DNA of 64,000 bases, from positions 63,145-127,144 of the forward strand of contig NZ_JACHLE010000005.1 in assembly GCF_014204415.1 (NCBI RefSeq), given 5' to 3'. Origin of the DNA: Chryseobacterium defluvii (GTDB lineage Bacteria > Bacteroidota > Bacteroidia > Flavobacteriales > Weeksellaceae). Under the pieces are notes generated by a model. The model ran no database searches, was not told where the DNA came from, and worked only from the letters and a program-made list of their open reading frames with translations. Of the stretch, positions 48,926 to 58,288 are shown one piece after another. The stretch's first letter is position 1. The number at the start of each line of letters is the position of its first letter. The translations under genes were made by a program, and so were the position numbers.

Positions 48926-51646
48926 CTAAAAATTAAAATTGAGCCTTGTAAAGACATATCTACCGTTCTGCCCGAACTGTGATGTCGAGCGCGAGTAAAT
49001 GAACTGATCATTATTCGTAGACGCTGTAAGATTTTTGGTGGGATAGATATCAAACAGGTTATTCACACCCAACGTTAAGCCTACATTTTTTGTAAACTGA
49101 TAGGCTGCAGAAAGATCGGTAATGATCTTATCCGTAATCTGCTGATGCTCATTAGGCTCTATAGTTCCGTTCCCATTGGCATCTATGATATCAGGACTTG
49201 TAACTTTACCAAAATAGGTATTTCGCAGATAAAACAGGGCTTTTCCCCATGAAAGCTGGTGAGACAGGCTTGCTTTTACCTTTGGTACTGCTTCTTCAAG
49301 ATAAATCCTTGATGCCTCGGAAAAATACACACTTTCTAGGTTAGTCGACTGCAGAAAACCGGAAGAGTGTATTCCTCCTACCTTTTTGGTCTCATTGAGA
49401 TTGACTGCAAAACTGTTATCCAGCTTTATTTCTGAAAATCTTGCATTATGACTTATCACCACATCCAGCCCTTTAGTTTCCGTATCAATGGCATTCGCAA
49501 ACAGCTGAACAGCATTTACCCCTGCCACATCAAAGGCTGCCTGTGCCTCAGCAGGAACCGCAGCTCTGGCAAACTGTCCGGTAAGTACGATCCTGTCATC
49601 AATCCTTGTAAAATACCCGTCTGCAGTAAACGTAAGATTGGCTGAAGGAATCTTATAAGTGAATCCCACACTGGCCGATTTCGAGGTTTCCTGTTTTAAT
49701 TTCGGAATATCCAGCAGATCCGCTACTTTGGAATCATTACTGAAAGTCCCCACTTCCTTTAATACTCCATCCGTAAATAATGTGGAAGTCACATTATAAT
49801 AAATCTGATGAATAGAAGGCGCCCTGAAACCGGTAGAACCTGCAAATCTGAAATTGAAATTGTTATCAAGTTTTATTCTTGATGCCAGCTTATAATTAAA
49901 AGTAGAACCAAAATCAGAATAATTCTCATATCTTGCCGCAGCATCTACTAGCAACCAGTCTGTAAAATTCAATTCTACATCCGCATAGCCCGCAACAGCC
50001 TGCCTGTTCTTATTCACCGCATTAGCAGGACGGAAACCGGCAAAAACCTGGGAACCGCCCGGAAGCACATTTCCAAAAAAATCTGTTGGCCTTTGGGTGG
50101 TCCCCGTCCATACATTTCCTGAAACATCATAGGTGGCATAAGACGCTTCTTCTCCGGCAGTTATTTTAAAGTTCTCATAGCGGTGTTCTGCCCCGAATGC
50201 TACATTAATACCACTCCATACCTCATATTTTTTGGAAAAATCTAGGTTGATCGTATTCTGGGAAAATCTAAGTCCTCCCGCATCAAACTCATCGGGAGAG
50301 ACAAAGCGTAAAGAAGTATTCCCGGTATTCCTGATTGTATAATCAAAAGAATTCTGCCCGAAAGTATTACTCAGATCAATATTCCATTCATTCCATTTTC
50401 CTTTAATTCCCGCAGAGACAGACAGATCCTGAATATCGGTCCCGATCTGTGGAAGATATCCGTTGCTGTATAACCCTGTGAAGGTCCTGTTTTGATTTGG
50501 TCTTCTGTAAAATCCTCCTGAAGTACCGTGCCTGAAGCTGTAACCTCCGAAAGTATATATTTTCCAGTTATCATTCAATGGGACTTCTATATTGGCAAAA
50601 AGCTGATGATTATTCAGTTTGGATTGTCCCACCTGCATATTGAAATCTTTCCTGGATAATCCTCGGTAGGCCAGTTCCTGATCCGTCACATTAGCCCCTA
50701 AAAGCCCCTGTAAAGCCGCAATGGTATTCGCTCCCTGGATCTGGTTCTGAAAACTTTGTGAAAAATAACCTACATCCTGCGCATACTGATGGATATAATC
50801 AATAAGCTGCTGTGAATTCGGAGTGCTGCCTATATTACTGAAAAGTGAAGAAAGATTGACTCCGTCATTCAAAGCACGCCGTTCAATGGCATTATAAGCA
50901 TTAAAAATAGCCCCGCTTTCCGTTCCTGCCCTGTAGGTAGGATTTCGGAACTGTGAAGTCCATGTAATATTATAAAAGCCTCCTTTAGATCCTATTTTAT
51001 TTCCATAATTCAGGTCGATCTGAATATTTTGTCCGTCAAAATCGCCGGTATGGTCATTAGCCGCCGGGGTCAGGTTTCCGCCATAACTCAATTGTCCCGT
51101 TAATTTTCCGGTATCTCTTTTTAATCCCAGATTGATAACTCCGGCAATGGCATCCGAACCATATTGGGCAGAAGCTCCGTCTCTCAGAACTTCTATCCTG
51201 CTGATCGCAAACGACGGGATAGCGTTTAAATCCGTTCCCACAGTTCCGCGTCCCGGAGATCCGTTCACATTCACTAATGCTGAAGTATGCCTTCTTTTTC
51301 CATTCACCAGCACTAATACCTGGTCCGGGCCAAGTCCCCGCAACTGGGCAGGATCCAGATGATCCGTACCATCCGCATTGGTCTGAATAGTGGATGTGAA
51401 GGAAGGTGCGATGGCATTCAGGATCTGTCCTATATTGGTCTGCGGTAAAACTACCGAAGATTCTTTAATATTAAATACATCCACAGGAACCGGGCTGTCT
51501 ACTTTTGACCTTGCTCCGCTTCTTGATCCTAAGATCACCACTTCTTCCACATTAGCTGTTTTTACGGTATCTTTTTCCTGTGCATGCGCATAATTTCCCA
51601 GGAAAAATAAAACAGAAGCTGAAATAATTATCTTTTTATTTTTCAT
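48926..51646 (-). CDS. TonB-dependent receptor
   Basis: A 906-residue outer-membrane receptor with a signal peptide ending AHAQ. The plug begins VEEVVILGSRSGARSKVDSPVPVDVF and contains LDPAQLRGLGPDQVLVLVNGKRRH and RIEVLRDGASAQYGSDAIAGVINL. The barrel ends with aromatic-rich GRYVFTRLNFNF. There is no N-terminal carboxypeptidase-like domain and no SusD partner, so it looks like a stand-alone receptor for an unidentified nutrient. A strong promoter with an 11-bp palindrome over its -33 element is upstream, so expression is probably repressed by a regulator. Confidence 0.93.
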   Translation of the reverse strand: MKNKKIIISASVLFFLGNYAHAQEKDTVKTANVEEVVILGSRSGARSKVDSPVPVDVFNIKESSVVLPQTNIGQILNAIAPSFTSTIQTNADGTDHLDPAQLRGLGPDQVLVLVNGKRRHTSALVNVNGSPGRGTVGTDLNAIPSFAISRIEVLRDGASAQYGSDAIAGVINLGLKRDTGKLTGQLSYGGNLTPAANDHTGDFDGQNIQIDLNYGNKIGSKGGFYNITWTSQFRNPTYRAGTESGAIFNAYNAIERRALNDGVNLSSLFSNIGSTPNSQQLIDYIHQYAQDVGYFSQSFQNQIQGANTIAALQGLLGANVTDQELAYRGLSRKDFNMQVGQSKLNNHQLFANIEVPLNDNWKIYTFGGYSFRHGTSGGFYRRPNQNRTFTGLYSNGYLPQIGTDIQDLSVSAGIKGKWNEWNIDLSNTFGQNSFDYTIRNTGNTSLRFVSPDEFDAGGLRFSQNTINLDFSKKYEVWSGINVAFGAEHRYENFKITAGEEASYATYDVSGNVWTGTTQRPTDFFGNVLPGGSQVFAGFRPANAVNKNRQAVAGYADVELNFTDWLLVDAAARYENYSDFGSTFNYKLASRIKLDNNFNFRFAGSTGFRAPSIHQIYYNVTSTLFTDGVLKEVGTFSNDSKVADLLDIPKLKQETSKSASVGFTYKIPSANLTFTADGYFTRIDDRIVLTGQFARAAVPAEAQAAFDVAGVNAVQLFANAIDTETKGLDVVISHNARFSEIKLDNSFAVNLNETKKVGGIHSSGFLQSTNLESVYFSEASRIYLEEAVPKVKASLSHQLSWGKALFYLRNTYFGKVTSPDIIDANGNGTIEPNEHQQITDKIITDLSAAYQFTKNVGLTLGVNNLFDIYPTKNLTASTNNDQFIYSRSTSQFGQNGRYVFTRLNFNF

Positions 51647-51690
51647 ACATTTTCCAGTTATTTTTTAATGAATTACATTTTTTTGAGGAG

Positions 51691-51737
51691 CAAATGTAAA
51701 TCATATTTATTAGTCTACAAAATTAATAGACTAATAA
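51691..51737 (-). promoter_or_regulatory. promoter and palindromic operator of the TonB receptor gene
   Basis: On the minus strand TTG, 19 bases, then TACATTTG (51691-51698) is an excellent -33/-7 pair. A perfect 11-bp inverted repeat (51707-51717 and 51727-51737, TTATTAGTCTA/TAGACTAATAA, 9-base spacer) covers the -33 element. A repressor bound there would block the promoter. Confidence 0.65.
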
Positions 51738-51771
51738 TTTACAGAAAATGCTGATTGCTATATTCTATTTT

Positions 51772-54105
51772 TTAAATTTTCGTGAGTTTAGCATACTTCA
51801 GGATAAGGTTTTTTTCCCCTTCATACTGGAAAATTACCTTGGCCTTAATATTCTGAGGATCTGTCCCGTCCAAGAAAGTCACTTCCCCGATCCCGAAACG
51901 GTCATGCCTTACCTTATCTCCAACCTCAATATCCTGTGAAGAGGCCCCGCTCGGGTTGATGATCTTAGCAGTACTTATCGGTTTCAGTTTCCTTGGTTCA
52001 GCAATTGGTTTTGACTTTTCGTTTCTTTCGATGGTTTTCTTTTCAACCTTTTTGAAACTCCGTTCCTCTGAGGGATATTCATCAAAAATATTGGATTTAA
52101 TCCCGGAATTATTAATGAATCTTTTTTCAATAGCAGGGTTGATAAATTCGATAAATTCTTCATCTATTTCACTTAAGAATCTCGAAGGTTCTGCATCTGT
52201 AATTTTTCCCCACTGAAAACGCGAGACCGCATAAGAAAAGAACACCTGCTTTTCAGCCCTGGTTAAAGCTACATAAAACAAACGTCTCTCTTCTTCCAGA
52301 TCTTCCCTTGTTGCCGAGCTCATAAAGCTTGGGAAAAGGTTTTCTTCAAGGCCTACAAGATGAACTACCGGAAATTCCAATCCTTTAGAAAGATGAATGG
52401 TCATCAGAGAAACCATATCATCTTCATTATTTTTATCCTGCGTATCTGCCGAAAGGGCTATATTTTCAAGGAAATTAGATAAACTCGGATCTCCGTCTTC
52501 CAACTGCATCTGTTCCTCAATGAACCCCTGCATAGAATTCATTAATTCCTGAACGTTCTCTACCCTTGAAATTCCTTCCGGTGTCTGATCATCTTTTAAA
52601 AACTTGATCAGCCCGCTTCGTTTGGCCACTTCCATAGCCACATTGTAAGCCGTTTCAGTTTTTAGCAGAACCTGGAATGCCTTGATCATGGACCAGAAGT
52701 CGTTCAGCTTGGTGATCACACCATTGTTAAAACCTAAATTCGGTGCATACATCGGAAGGTGATCCAGTACTTTGGAAACCGATACATTTTGTGCATCTGC
52801 AAAAACGATCAGCTTATTCTGGGTGGTATCACCAATTCCTCTTGCAGGATAATTAACGATCCTCATCAATGCTTCAGAATCATTTTCGTTGATCAAAAGC
52901 CGAAGATAGGCAAGCAGGTCTTTCACTTCTTTCCTTTGATAGAAAGATAAACCTCCATATACTTTATAAGGAATATTCTTCCGTCTCAAAGCATCTTCAA
53001 AAGCACGGGTCTGGGAGTTGGTTCTGTACAGGATGGCAAAATCGCTGTATTTTCTCTGGTCCCTGTTGCGAAGCTCCCATATATTTCCGGCAACGAAATT
53101 GGCTTCATCCGCATCGGAAAGTGAACGGTACACCTTGATCCTGTCTCCTACCTCATTATCACTGAAAACATTTTTCTTGAACTGCTGCAGGTTTTTGGCA
53201 ATGACCACATTGGCTGCATTCACGATATTTTGGGTCGAACGGTAATTCTGTTCAAGGGAAACCGTTTTGGCATCCGGATAATCCTTTTTAAAGTTTAAAA
53301 TATTATAAATATTGGCTCCCCGGAATGAATAAATGGACTGGGCATCGTCTCCCACCACGCAGATATTCTCAAATTTCGAAGCCAAAGCTTTTACAATAAG
53401 GTATTGGGAATGATTGGTATCCTGATACTCATCCACCAAAATATATCTGAACCTGTCCTGATACTTGGCCAGAACTTCCGGGAAACGGGTCAGCAATTCG
53501 TTGGTTTTCAGCAAAAGGTCATCAAAATCCATAGCTCCGTTCCTGAAGCAGGCTTCCACATATTTCTGATAGATCTGCCCGATGAATTTCATATTGGCTT
53601 TTTCATCAGCTTCTATCAGTTCAGGATTATTGAAGTAAGCTTTTACAGTGATCAGGTTATTTTTATAAGTGGAGATCCTGGCCTGTACTTTCTTGGGCTT
53701 ATACAGATCTGCATCAATATTCATGTCCTTCAGCACTTTTTTAATGACATTCAGGGCATCCTGCTGATCGTAAATGGTAAAATTCGAAGGGTATCCTAAA
53801 TAATGAGCTTCACTTCGCAAAATCCTTGCAAAAACAGAGTGAAATGTCCCCATCCAAAGGCTTCTTGCATTACTGTCGCCCACTACTCTGGCAATACGTT
53901 CTTTCATTTCGCGCGCTGCCTTATTAGTAAAGGTAAGTGCCAGGATATTGAAAGGGTCTACCCCATTCGTGATCAGATGAGCAATACGCATGGTAAGCAC
54001 CCGCGTTTTCCCGGAACCTGCTCCTGCAAGAACCATTAATGGTCCCTGTAAGCTGGTAACCGCCTCAAATTGTGATTCATTTAATCCTTTCAAATAATCC
54101 TCCAT
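51772..54105 (-). CDS. UvrD/PcrA-type superfamily 1 DNA helicase
   Basis: A 777-residue 3'-5' helicase. Motif I is LAGAGSGKTRVL, motif II is LVDEYQDTNHSQYL, with GDDAQSIYSFRGA (III) and further SF1 motifs RSTQNI and MTIHLSKGLEFPVVHLVGLEE. The C-terminus (VGDKVRHDRFGIGEVTFLDG) is the PcrA-type domain. It acts in repair and replication-fork processing. I start at ATG 54105 (MEDYLKGLNESQ), because the -7 box TAATTTTG lies at 54126-54133, within the longer frame. Confidence 0.94.
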   Translation of the reverse strand: MEDYLKGLNESQFEAVTSLQGPLMVLAGAGSGKTRVLTMRIAHLITNGVDPFNILALTFTNKAAREMKERIARVVGDSNARSLWMGTFHSVFARILRSEAHYLGYPSNFTIYDQQDALNVIKKVLKDMNIDADLYKPKKVQARISTYKNNLITVKAYFNNPELIEADEKANMKFIGQIYQKYVEACFRNGAMDFDDLLLKTNELLTRFPEVLAKYQDRFRYILVDEYQDTNHSQYLIVKALASKFENICVVGDDAQSIYSFRGANIYNILNFKKDYPDAKTVSLEQNYRSTQNIVNAANVVIAKNLQQFKKNVFSDNEVGDRIKVYRSLSDADEANFVAGNIWELRNRDQRKYSDFAILYRTNSQTRAFEDALRRKNIPYKVYGGLSFYQRKEVKDLLAYLRLLINENDSEALMRIVNYPARGIGDTTQNKLIVFADAQNVSVSKVLDHLPMYAPNLGFNNGVITKLNDFWSMIKAFQVLLKTETAYNVAMEVAKRSGLIKFLKDDQTPEGISRVENVQELMNSMQGFIEEQMQLEDGDPSLSNFLENIALSADTQDKNNEDDMVSLMTIHLSKGLEFPVVHLVGLEENLFPSFMSSATREDLEEERRLFYVALTRAEKQVFFSYAVSRFQWGKITDAEPSRFLSEIDEEFIEFINPAIEKRFINNSGIKSNIFDEYPSEERSFKKVEKKTIERNEKSKPIAEPRKLKPISTAKIINPSGASSQDIEVGDKVRHDRFGIGEVTFLDGTDPQNIKAKVIFQYEGEKNLILKYAKLTKI

Positions 54106-54125
54106 ACCGCAAAATTTTTGGAACA

Positions 54126-54133
54126 CAAAATTA
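54126..54133 (-). promoter_or_regulatory. -7 promoter box for the helicase gene
   Basis: TAATTTTG on the minus strand, 20 bases before ATG 54105; it supports the shorter start. Confidence 0.55.
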
Positions 54134-54164
54134 ATGTATTATAAGGAGAATTCAAATTTTGATT

Positions 54165-54218
54165 TTAGAAGTTAGAAGTTAGAAGTTAGAAGTTAGAAGT
54201 TAGAAGTTAGAAGTTAGA
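54165..54218. repeat. tandem heptamer TTAGAAG, 7.7 copies
   Basis: Perfect head-to-tail TTAGAAG repeats. They lie 32 bases upstream of the helicase -7 box and 140 bases before the M16 gene, so copy-number change could affect promoter spacing or upstream elements. Confidence 0.9.
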
Positions 54219-54358
54219 CAAAATTAATATTTATGGGAAGCATGCGAGGAAATACAACCGAATATTAATTTCCTGCTTCTGATTTATTAAAAATTCTTAT
54301 TCATTATTGTAACAATCAGACTATTTTTAACACTAATTGTCAAAACAATTTCTACTTT

Positions 54359-55672
54359 ATGAAAAAACGACTTCTTTCTGTTGCTGCTGCGGCTTTCTTT
54401 GGAATGATGCTGAACGCACAACAAATTAAATTCGAAGAGTATGACTTACCAAATGGTTTACACGTAATTCTTCATCAGGATAATTCTGCACCGGTAGTTA
54501 CCACAGGTGTAATGTACCACGTAGGTGCTAAGGATGAAGTAAAAGGAAGAACCGGTTTTGCCCACTTTTTCGAGCATCTTTTATTTGAAGGTACGCCTAA
54601 CATCAAAAGAGGCGAATGGATGAAAATTGTTTCTGCCAACGGAGGCCAGAACAATGCCAACACAACCAATGACAGGACTTACTACTATGAAACTTTCCCT
54701 TCTAACAACGAGCAGTTAGGACTTTGGATGGAAGCGGAAAGAATGCGTCATGCCGTGATCAACCAGATAGGAGTAGACACTCAGAGAGAGGTGGTAAAAG
54801 AAGAGAAGAGATTGAGAATGGATAACCAGCCTTACGGGAATCTTTTCACGACTGTTCAGAAGAACCTTTTCACCAATCACCCATACAACTGGCCGACCAT
54901 TGGATCTATGGAAGATCTGAATGCTGCCAAGCTGGATGAGTTTATGGCATTCTATAAGAAATTTTATGTTCCTAACAACGCTACTTTGGTCGTAGCCGGG
55001 GACATTAAACCTGAACAGACCAAAAAATGGATCCAGGAATATTATGGCGGTATCCCTAAAGGTACGGTATATCCGAAGAACTTCCCTAAGGATGAGCCTA
55101 TTACAAAAGAAAAAGAAGTAACTGCCACAGATCCTAACATCCAGCTTCCTGCATATGTTTTTGCCTACAGAACACCGGGTAACAAGGAAAAGGATGCTTA
55201 TGTTCTGGACATGCTTTCATCCTATTTAAGCAGCGGAAAATCTTCGGTATTGTATAAGAAATTGGTAGATCAGGAGAAAAAAGCACTTCAGGTAGCAGCT
55301 TTCAATCAGGGACTTGAAGATTACGGTATTTTTGCCTTCTTTGCGATCCCTATGGGACAGACTACCAAGCAGACTCTGCAAACTGATATTGATGCTGAAA
55401 TTAAAAAGCTTCAGACTACTTTAATTTCTGAAGAAGATTATCAGAAAATTCAGAACCAGTTTGAGAACCAGTTTGTAAATCAGAACTCAAGCATTCAGGG
55501 AATTGCTGCTTCACTGGCAACCAACCACGTATTGATGGGAAATACTAACCTGATCAACAAGGAAATAGACATCTACAGATCTATCACAAGACAGGATCTG
55601 CAAAATGCTGCTAAAAAGTATTTGAATTCCAATCAAAGAATAATCATTAATTACGTACCTGAAAAAAAGTAA
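54359..55672 (+). CDS. exported M16 (insulinase-family) zinc metallopeptidase, catalytic subunit
   Basis: A 437-residue peptidase with a signal peptide (MKKRLLSVAAAAFFGMMLNAQ). The zinc motif is H-x-x-E-H in GFAHFFEHLLFEGTP (His69, Glu72, His73), with the third ligand likely in REVVKEEKRLRMDN. It has two M16 half-domains. It is followed after 52 bases by a second M16 gene that lacks the zinc motif, so the pair probably forms a heterodimer like mitochondrial processing peptidase. Substrates unknown; the site is periplasmic. Confidence 0.92.
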   Translation: MKKRLLSVAAAAFFGMMLNAQQIKFEEYDLPNGLHVILHQDNSAPVVTTGVMYHVGAKDEVKGRTGFAHFFEHLLFEGTPNIKRGEWMKIVSANGGQNNANTTNDRTYYYETFPSNNEQLGLWMEAERMRHAVINQIGVDTQREVVKEEKRLRMDNQPYGNLFTTVQKNLFTNHPYNWPTIGSMEDLNAAKLDEFMAFYKKFYVPNNATLVVAGDIKPEQTKKWIQEYYGGIPKGTVYPKNFPKDEPITKEKEVTATDPNIQLPAYVFAYRTPGNKEKDAYVLDMLSSYLSSGKSSVLYKKLVDQEKKALQVAAFNQGLEDYGIFAFFAIPMGQTTKQTLQTDIDAEIKKLQTTLISEEDYQKIQNQFENQFVNQNSSIQGIAASLATNHVLMGNTNLINKEIDIYRSITRQDLQNAAKKYLNSNQRIIINYVPEKK

Positions 55673-55724
55673 TCTCATAAAACACAGAGTTTTAATGTGA
55701 TTATTAAAAAATAATTTTTTACAA

Positions 55725-57758
55725 ATGAAAAAGCAATTAACATATATAGCGGCAGCATTTTTATTCGCAGGAATGCTTTCTGCACAAAAAATTGACCTTA
55801 ATGCAATGCCAAAGCCGGGGCCTACCCCTGCAATCAACATTGCCAAACCAAAAACTTTTCAGCTAAGCAACGGCCTTACCGTAATGGTAGTGGAAAACAA
55901 TAAATTACCACGAGTAAGCGCTAATCTTTCTATGGACAGACCTCCATACTACGAAGGAAACGTTGCCGGAGTAAGTGAGATTATGGCAGAGCAGTTTGAA
56001 AACGGAACTACTAATTTAAGTAAGGATGATTTCAACAAAAAAGTAGATTTCCTGGGAGCTAACTTAAGCTTTTCTTCAGGAGGTGCTTTCGCCAATTCTC
56101 TTTCAAAATACTTCCCGGAAGTATTAGGACTCATGGCGGATGCTATCATCAATCCTAAATTCTCCGCAGAAGAAATTCAAAATTCTAAAGAAAGAACTGT
56201 TGAAGGGCTAAAAGCAGATGAGAAAAATGCATCTTCTATCGCCGGTAGGGTTTCAAGAGCTTTAATGTATGGGAAAAATACTTCCAGAGGAGAGTTCGAA
56301 ACCGTTGAATCTATCAATAAGATCCAATTGACTGATGTTCAGAATGTTTACAAGAAATATTACGCTCCGGATAATGCTTACTTAGTAATCGTTGGAGATG
56401 TGAAGTTTGATCAGGTGAAGCCATTGATCGAAAAGGCATTCGGCGGATGGAAAAAATCAAATACTTCTTTCACGGCTTTAGAACCGGCTGCTAATGTCGC
56501 AAAAACTGAGATCAATGTGGTGGATGTTCCTTCTGCCGTACAGTCTGTGATCTCTGTAGGCAACCTGAACAGTCTGAAGATGAAAGATCCTAACTATTTC
56601 TCAGCTACGATCGCCAGCTACATTTTAGGAGGCGGGAGTGAAGCCAGGCTTTTCATGAATCTTCGTGAGAAGAACGGGTTTACTTACGGCGCCTATTCAA
56701 GCATGAGTGCAAGTAAATATTCCCCTGAATTCTCCGCTGAAGCGAGTGTGAGAAATGAGGTTACGGATAAGGCTGTAAAGGAATTCATGAATGAACTTAA
56801 CGCCATTTCTACCGTAAAACCAGAAGAACTGGAAAATGCCAAAGCAAAACTGAAAGGAAATTTCATCATGTCTTTAGAAAAGCCTGAAACCATTGCAAGA
56901 TTTGCTTTAAATCAAAAAGTTCAGGATCTTCCGGCTGATTTCTACACCAATTACCTGAAGTCTATTGATAAGGTAACTGCTGCAGATGTTTCTAACGCAG
57001 TAAAAGCTACTATTTTTCCCAACCAAAGCAGAATTTTCATCGCAGGAAAAGCTTCCGATATTTCCGAAGGATTGGAAAAATCCGGCTATACTGTAAAATA
57101 TTTTGACAAAGATGCCAATCCTGTTGCAAAACCATCTGCCCAGAAAGTGGATGCCAGTGTAACCATTGGGTCTGTTGCTGACAAATACATCAATGCTATC
57201 GGAGGACAGGCAGCTGTTCAGAAGATCACTTCAATTACTACAGATGCCACTACAAAGGTTCAGGGAATGGATATGAACATGAAAATGACCCAGGCAAAAG
57301 GTGGTAAAATGGCCATGAATATCAGTATGATGGGAAATACCGTTCAGAAAATCGTATTTGACGGAAAAGACGGTTATATGGAAGCTCAGGGACAAAAAGT
57401 ACCTTTACCGGCTGCCGAGAAAGCGGAAATGGCTAAGGAAACCGAACTTTTCCCTGAATTAAATTTTGCCAAATCTCCTGAATACAAACTGGCAGGAATA
57501 GAAAAATATAATAATGAAGATTCTTACGTGGTAAAAGGTAGTAAAACAACTTACTACTACAGCGTAAAAACAGGTTTGAAAACCGGAGAAGTGAAAACCG
57601 CGCAGGGAGGTTCTATCCCTACAAGCTATGCTGATTATAAAGATGTATCCGGAGTAAAGCTTCCATACACAATCATACAGAATATGGGTGGAATGGATAT
57701 CAACCTAGCGGTACAATCTTACCAGATCAACCAGGCTAAAGACACTGATTTTAAATAA
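55725..57758 (+). CDS. exported M16-like subunit without the zinc motif, with a C-terminal extra domain
   Basis: A 677-residue protein with a signal peptide (ending MLSAQ). The N-terminal ~430 residues are M16-like, but the HxxEH site is replaced (GVSEIMAEQFENGTTNL), so it cannot bind zinc. About 450-677 is an extra domain (YINAIGGQAAVQKITSIT..., KIVFDGKDGYMEAQGQKVPL, YYYSVKTGLKTGEVKTAQGG) resembling a LolA/LolB-like lipoprotein-sorting fold, although that is uncertain. It partners the catalytic M16 subunit before it; a terminator follows. Confidence 0.88.
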   Translation: MKKQLTYIAAAFLFAGMLSAQKIDLNAMPKPGPTPAINIAKPKTFQLSNGLTVMVVENNKLPRVSANLSMDRPPYYEGNVAGVSEIMAEQFENGTTNLSKDDFNKKVDFLGANLSFSSGGAFANSLSKYFPEVLGLMADAIINPKFSAEEIQNSKERTVEGLKADEKNASSIAGRVSRALMYGKNTSRGEFETVESINKIQLTDVQNVYKKYYAPDNAYLVIVGDVKFDQVKPLIEKAFGGWKKSNTSFTALEPAANVAKTEINVVDVPSAVQSVISVGNLNSLKMKDPNYFSATIASYILGGGSEARLFMNLREKNGFTYGAYSSMSASKYSPEFSAEASVRNEVTDKAVKEFMNELNAISTVKPEELENAKAKLKGNFIMSLEKPETIARFALNQKVQDLPADFYTNYLKSIDKVTAADVSNAVKATIFPNQSRIFIAGKASDISEGLEKSGYTVKYFDKDANPVAKPSAQKVDASVTIGSVADKYINAIGGQAAVQKITSITTDATTKVQGMDMNMKMTQAKGGKMAMNISMMGNTVQKIVFDGKDGYMEAQGQKVPLPAAEKAEMAKETELFPELNFAKSPEYKLAGIEKYNNEDSYVVKGSKTTYYYSVKTGLKTGEVKTAQGGSIPTSYADYKDVSGVKLPYTIIQNMGGMDINLAVQSYQINQAKDTDFK

Positions 57759-57777
57759 GAATAAGCTTATTTTATAA

Positions 57778-57806
57778 AAAAACGGCACCTTTCAGGTGCC
57801 GTTTTT
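57778..57806 (+). terminator. intrinsic terminator of the M16 pair
   Basis: 13-bp perfect stem AAAAACGGCACCT/AGGTGCCGTTTTT with a 3-base loop. Confidence 0.85.
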
Positions 57807-57858
57807 GTTTTTATGAATATTTACCGGCTTCTTTTTTTGTCATTCGGTAAAAAAAAAC

Positions 57859-57866
57859 TAAATTTG
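57859..57866 (+). promoter_or_regulatory. -7 promoter box for secG
   Basis: TAAATTTG, 25 bases before ATG 57892. Confidence 0.6.
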
Positions 57867-57891
57867 CCCATTCAAAAAGATAACAAAGTTA

Positions 57892-58239
57892 ATGGATACT
57901 ATATTTACACTACTGATGATTCTTGTTATGATTGCAAGCGTATTGCTAGTAATCGTCATTATGGCTCAAAATCCAAAAGGCGGAGGTCTTTCCGGTACTT
58001 TCGGGGGAGCATCATCTGCTCAGTTCGGAGTGCAAAGAACCAATGACTTCATGGAAAAAGCAACATGGACCTTAGGAAGTGTGATCATCGTTCTTATCGT
58101 TCTAAGTGTGATCATGACAGGTAAGCCATCACAGGCAGCTCCGGTACAGCAGAAGCCAGCTCAGAAAGAGGCTCCGGCAAAAACGGCTCCGGCTTCCCAG
58201 ACTACACCGGCTAAAACACCTGCTGCTCCGGCTAAATAA
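57892..58239 (+). CDS. secG: protein translocase subunit SecG
   Basis: A 115-residue inner-membrane protein of the Sec channel. Two helices (about 4-25 and 54-74) flank the conserved MAQNPKGGGLSGTFGG loop. The C-terminal ~35 residues are an Ala/Pro/Lys-rich tail (QKPAQKEAPAKTAPASQ), common in Bacteroidota SecG. Monocistronic, with its own promoter and terminator. Confidence 0.94.
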   Translation: MDTIFTLLMILVMIASVLLVIVIMAQNPKGGGLSGTFGGASSAQFGVQRTNDFMEKATWTLGSVIIVLIVLSVIMTGKPSQAAPVQQKPAQKEAPAKTAPASQTTPAKTPAAPAK

Positions 58240-58261
58240 GCAAATACTTTTAGTAATATAG

Positions 58262-58288
58262 AAAAGCAACTCAAATTGAGTTGCTTTT
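58262..58288. terminator. bidirectional terminator after secG
   Basis: 13-bp perfect palindrome AAAAGCAACTCAA/TTGAGTTGCTTTT, T run behind it, also serving the converging glycan operon. Confidence 0.75.

Noticed and set aside
55725..57758. Second M16 gene as a pseudogene because the zinc motif is missing
   Set aside because: The frame is complete with signal peptide, and inactive M16 partners are normal in heterodimers.
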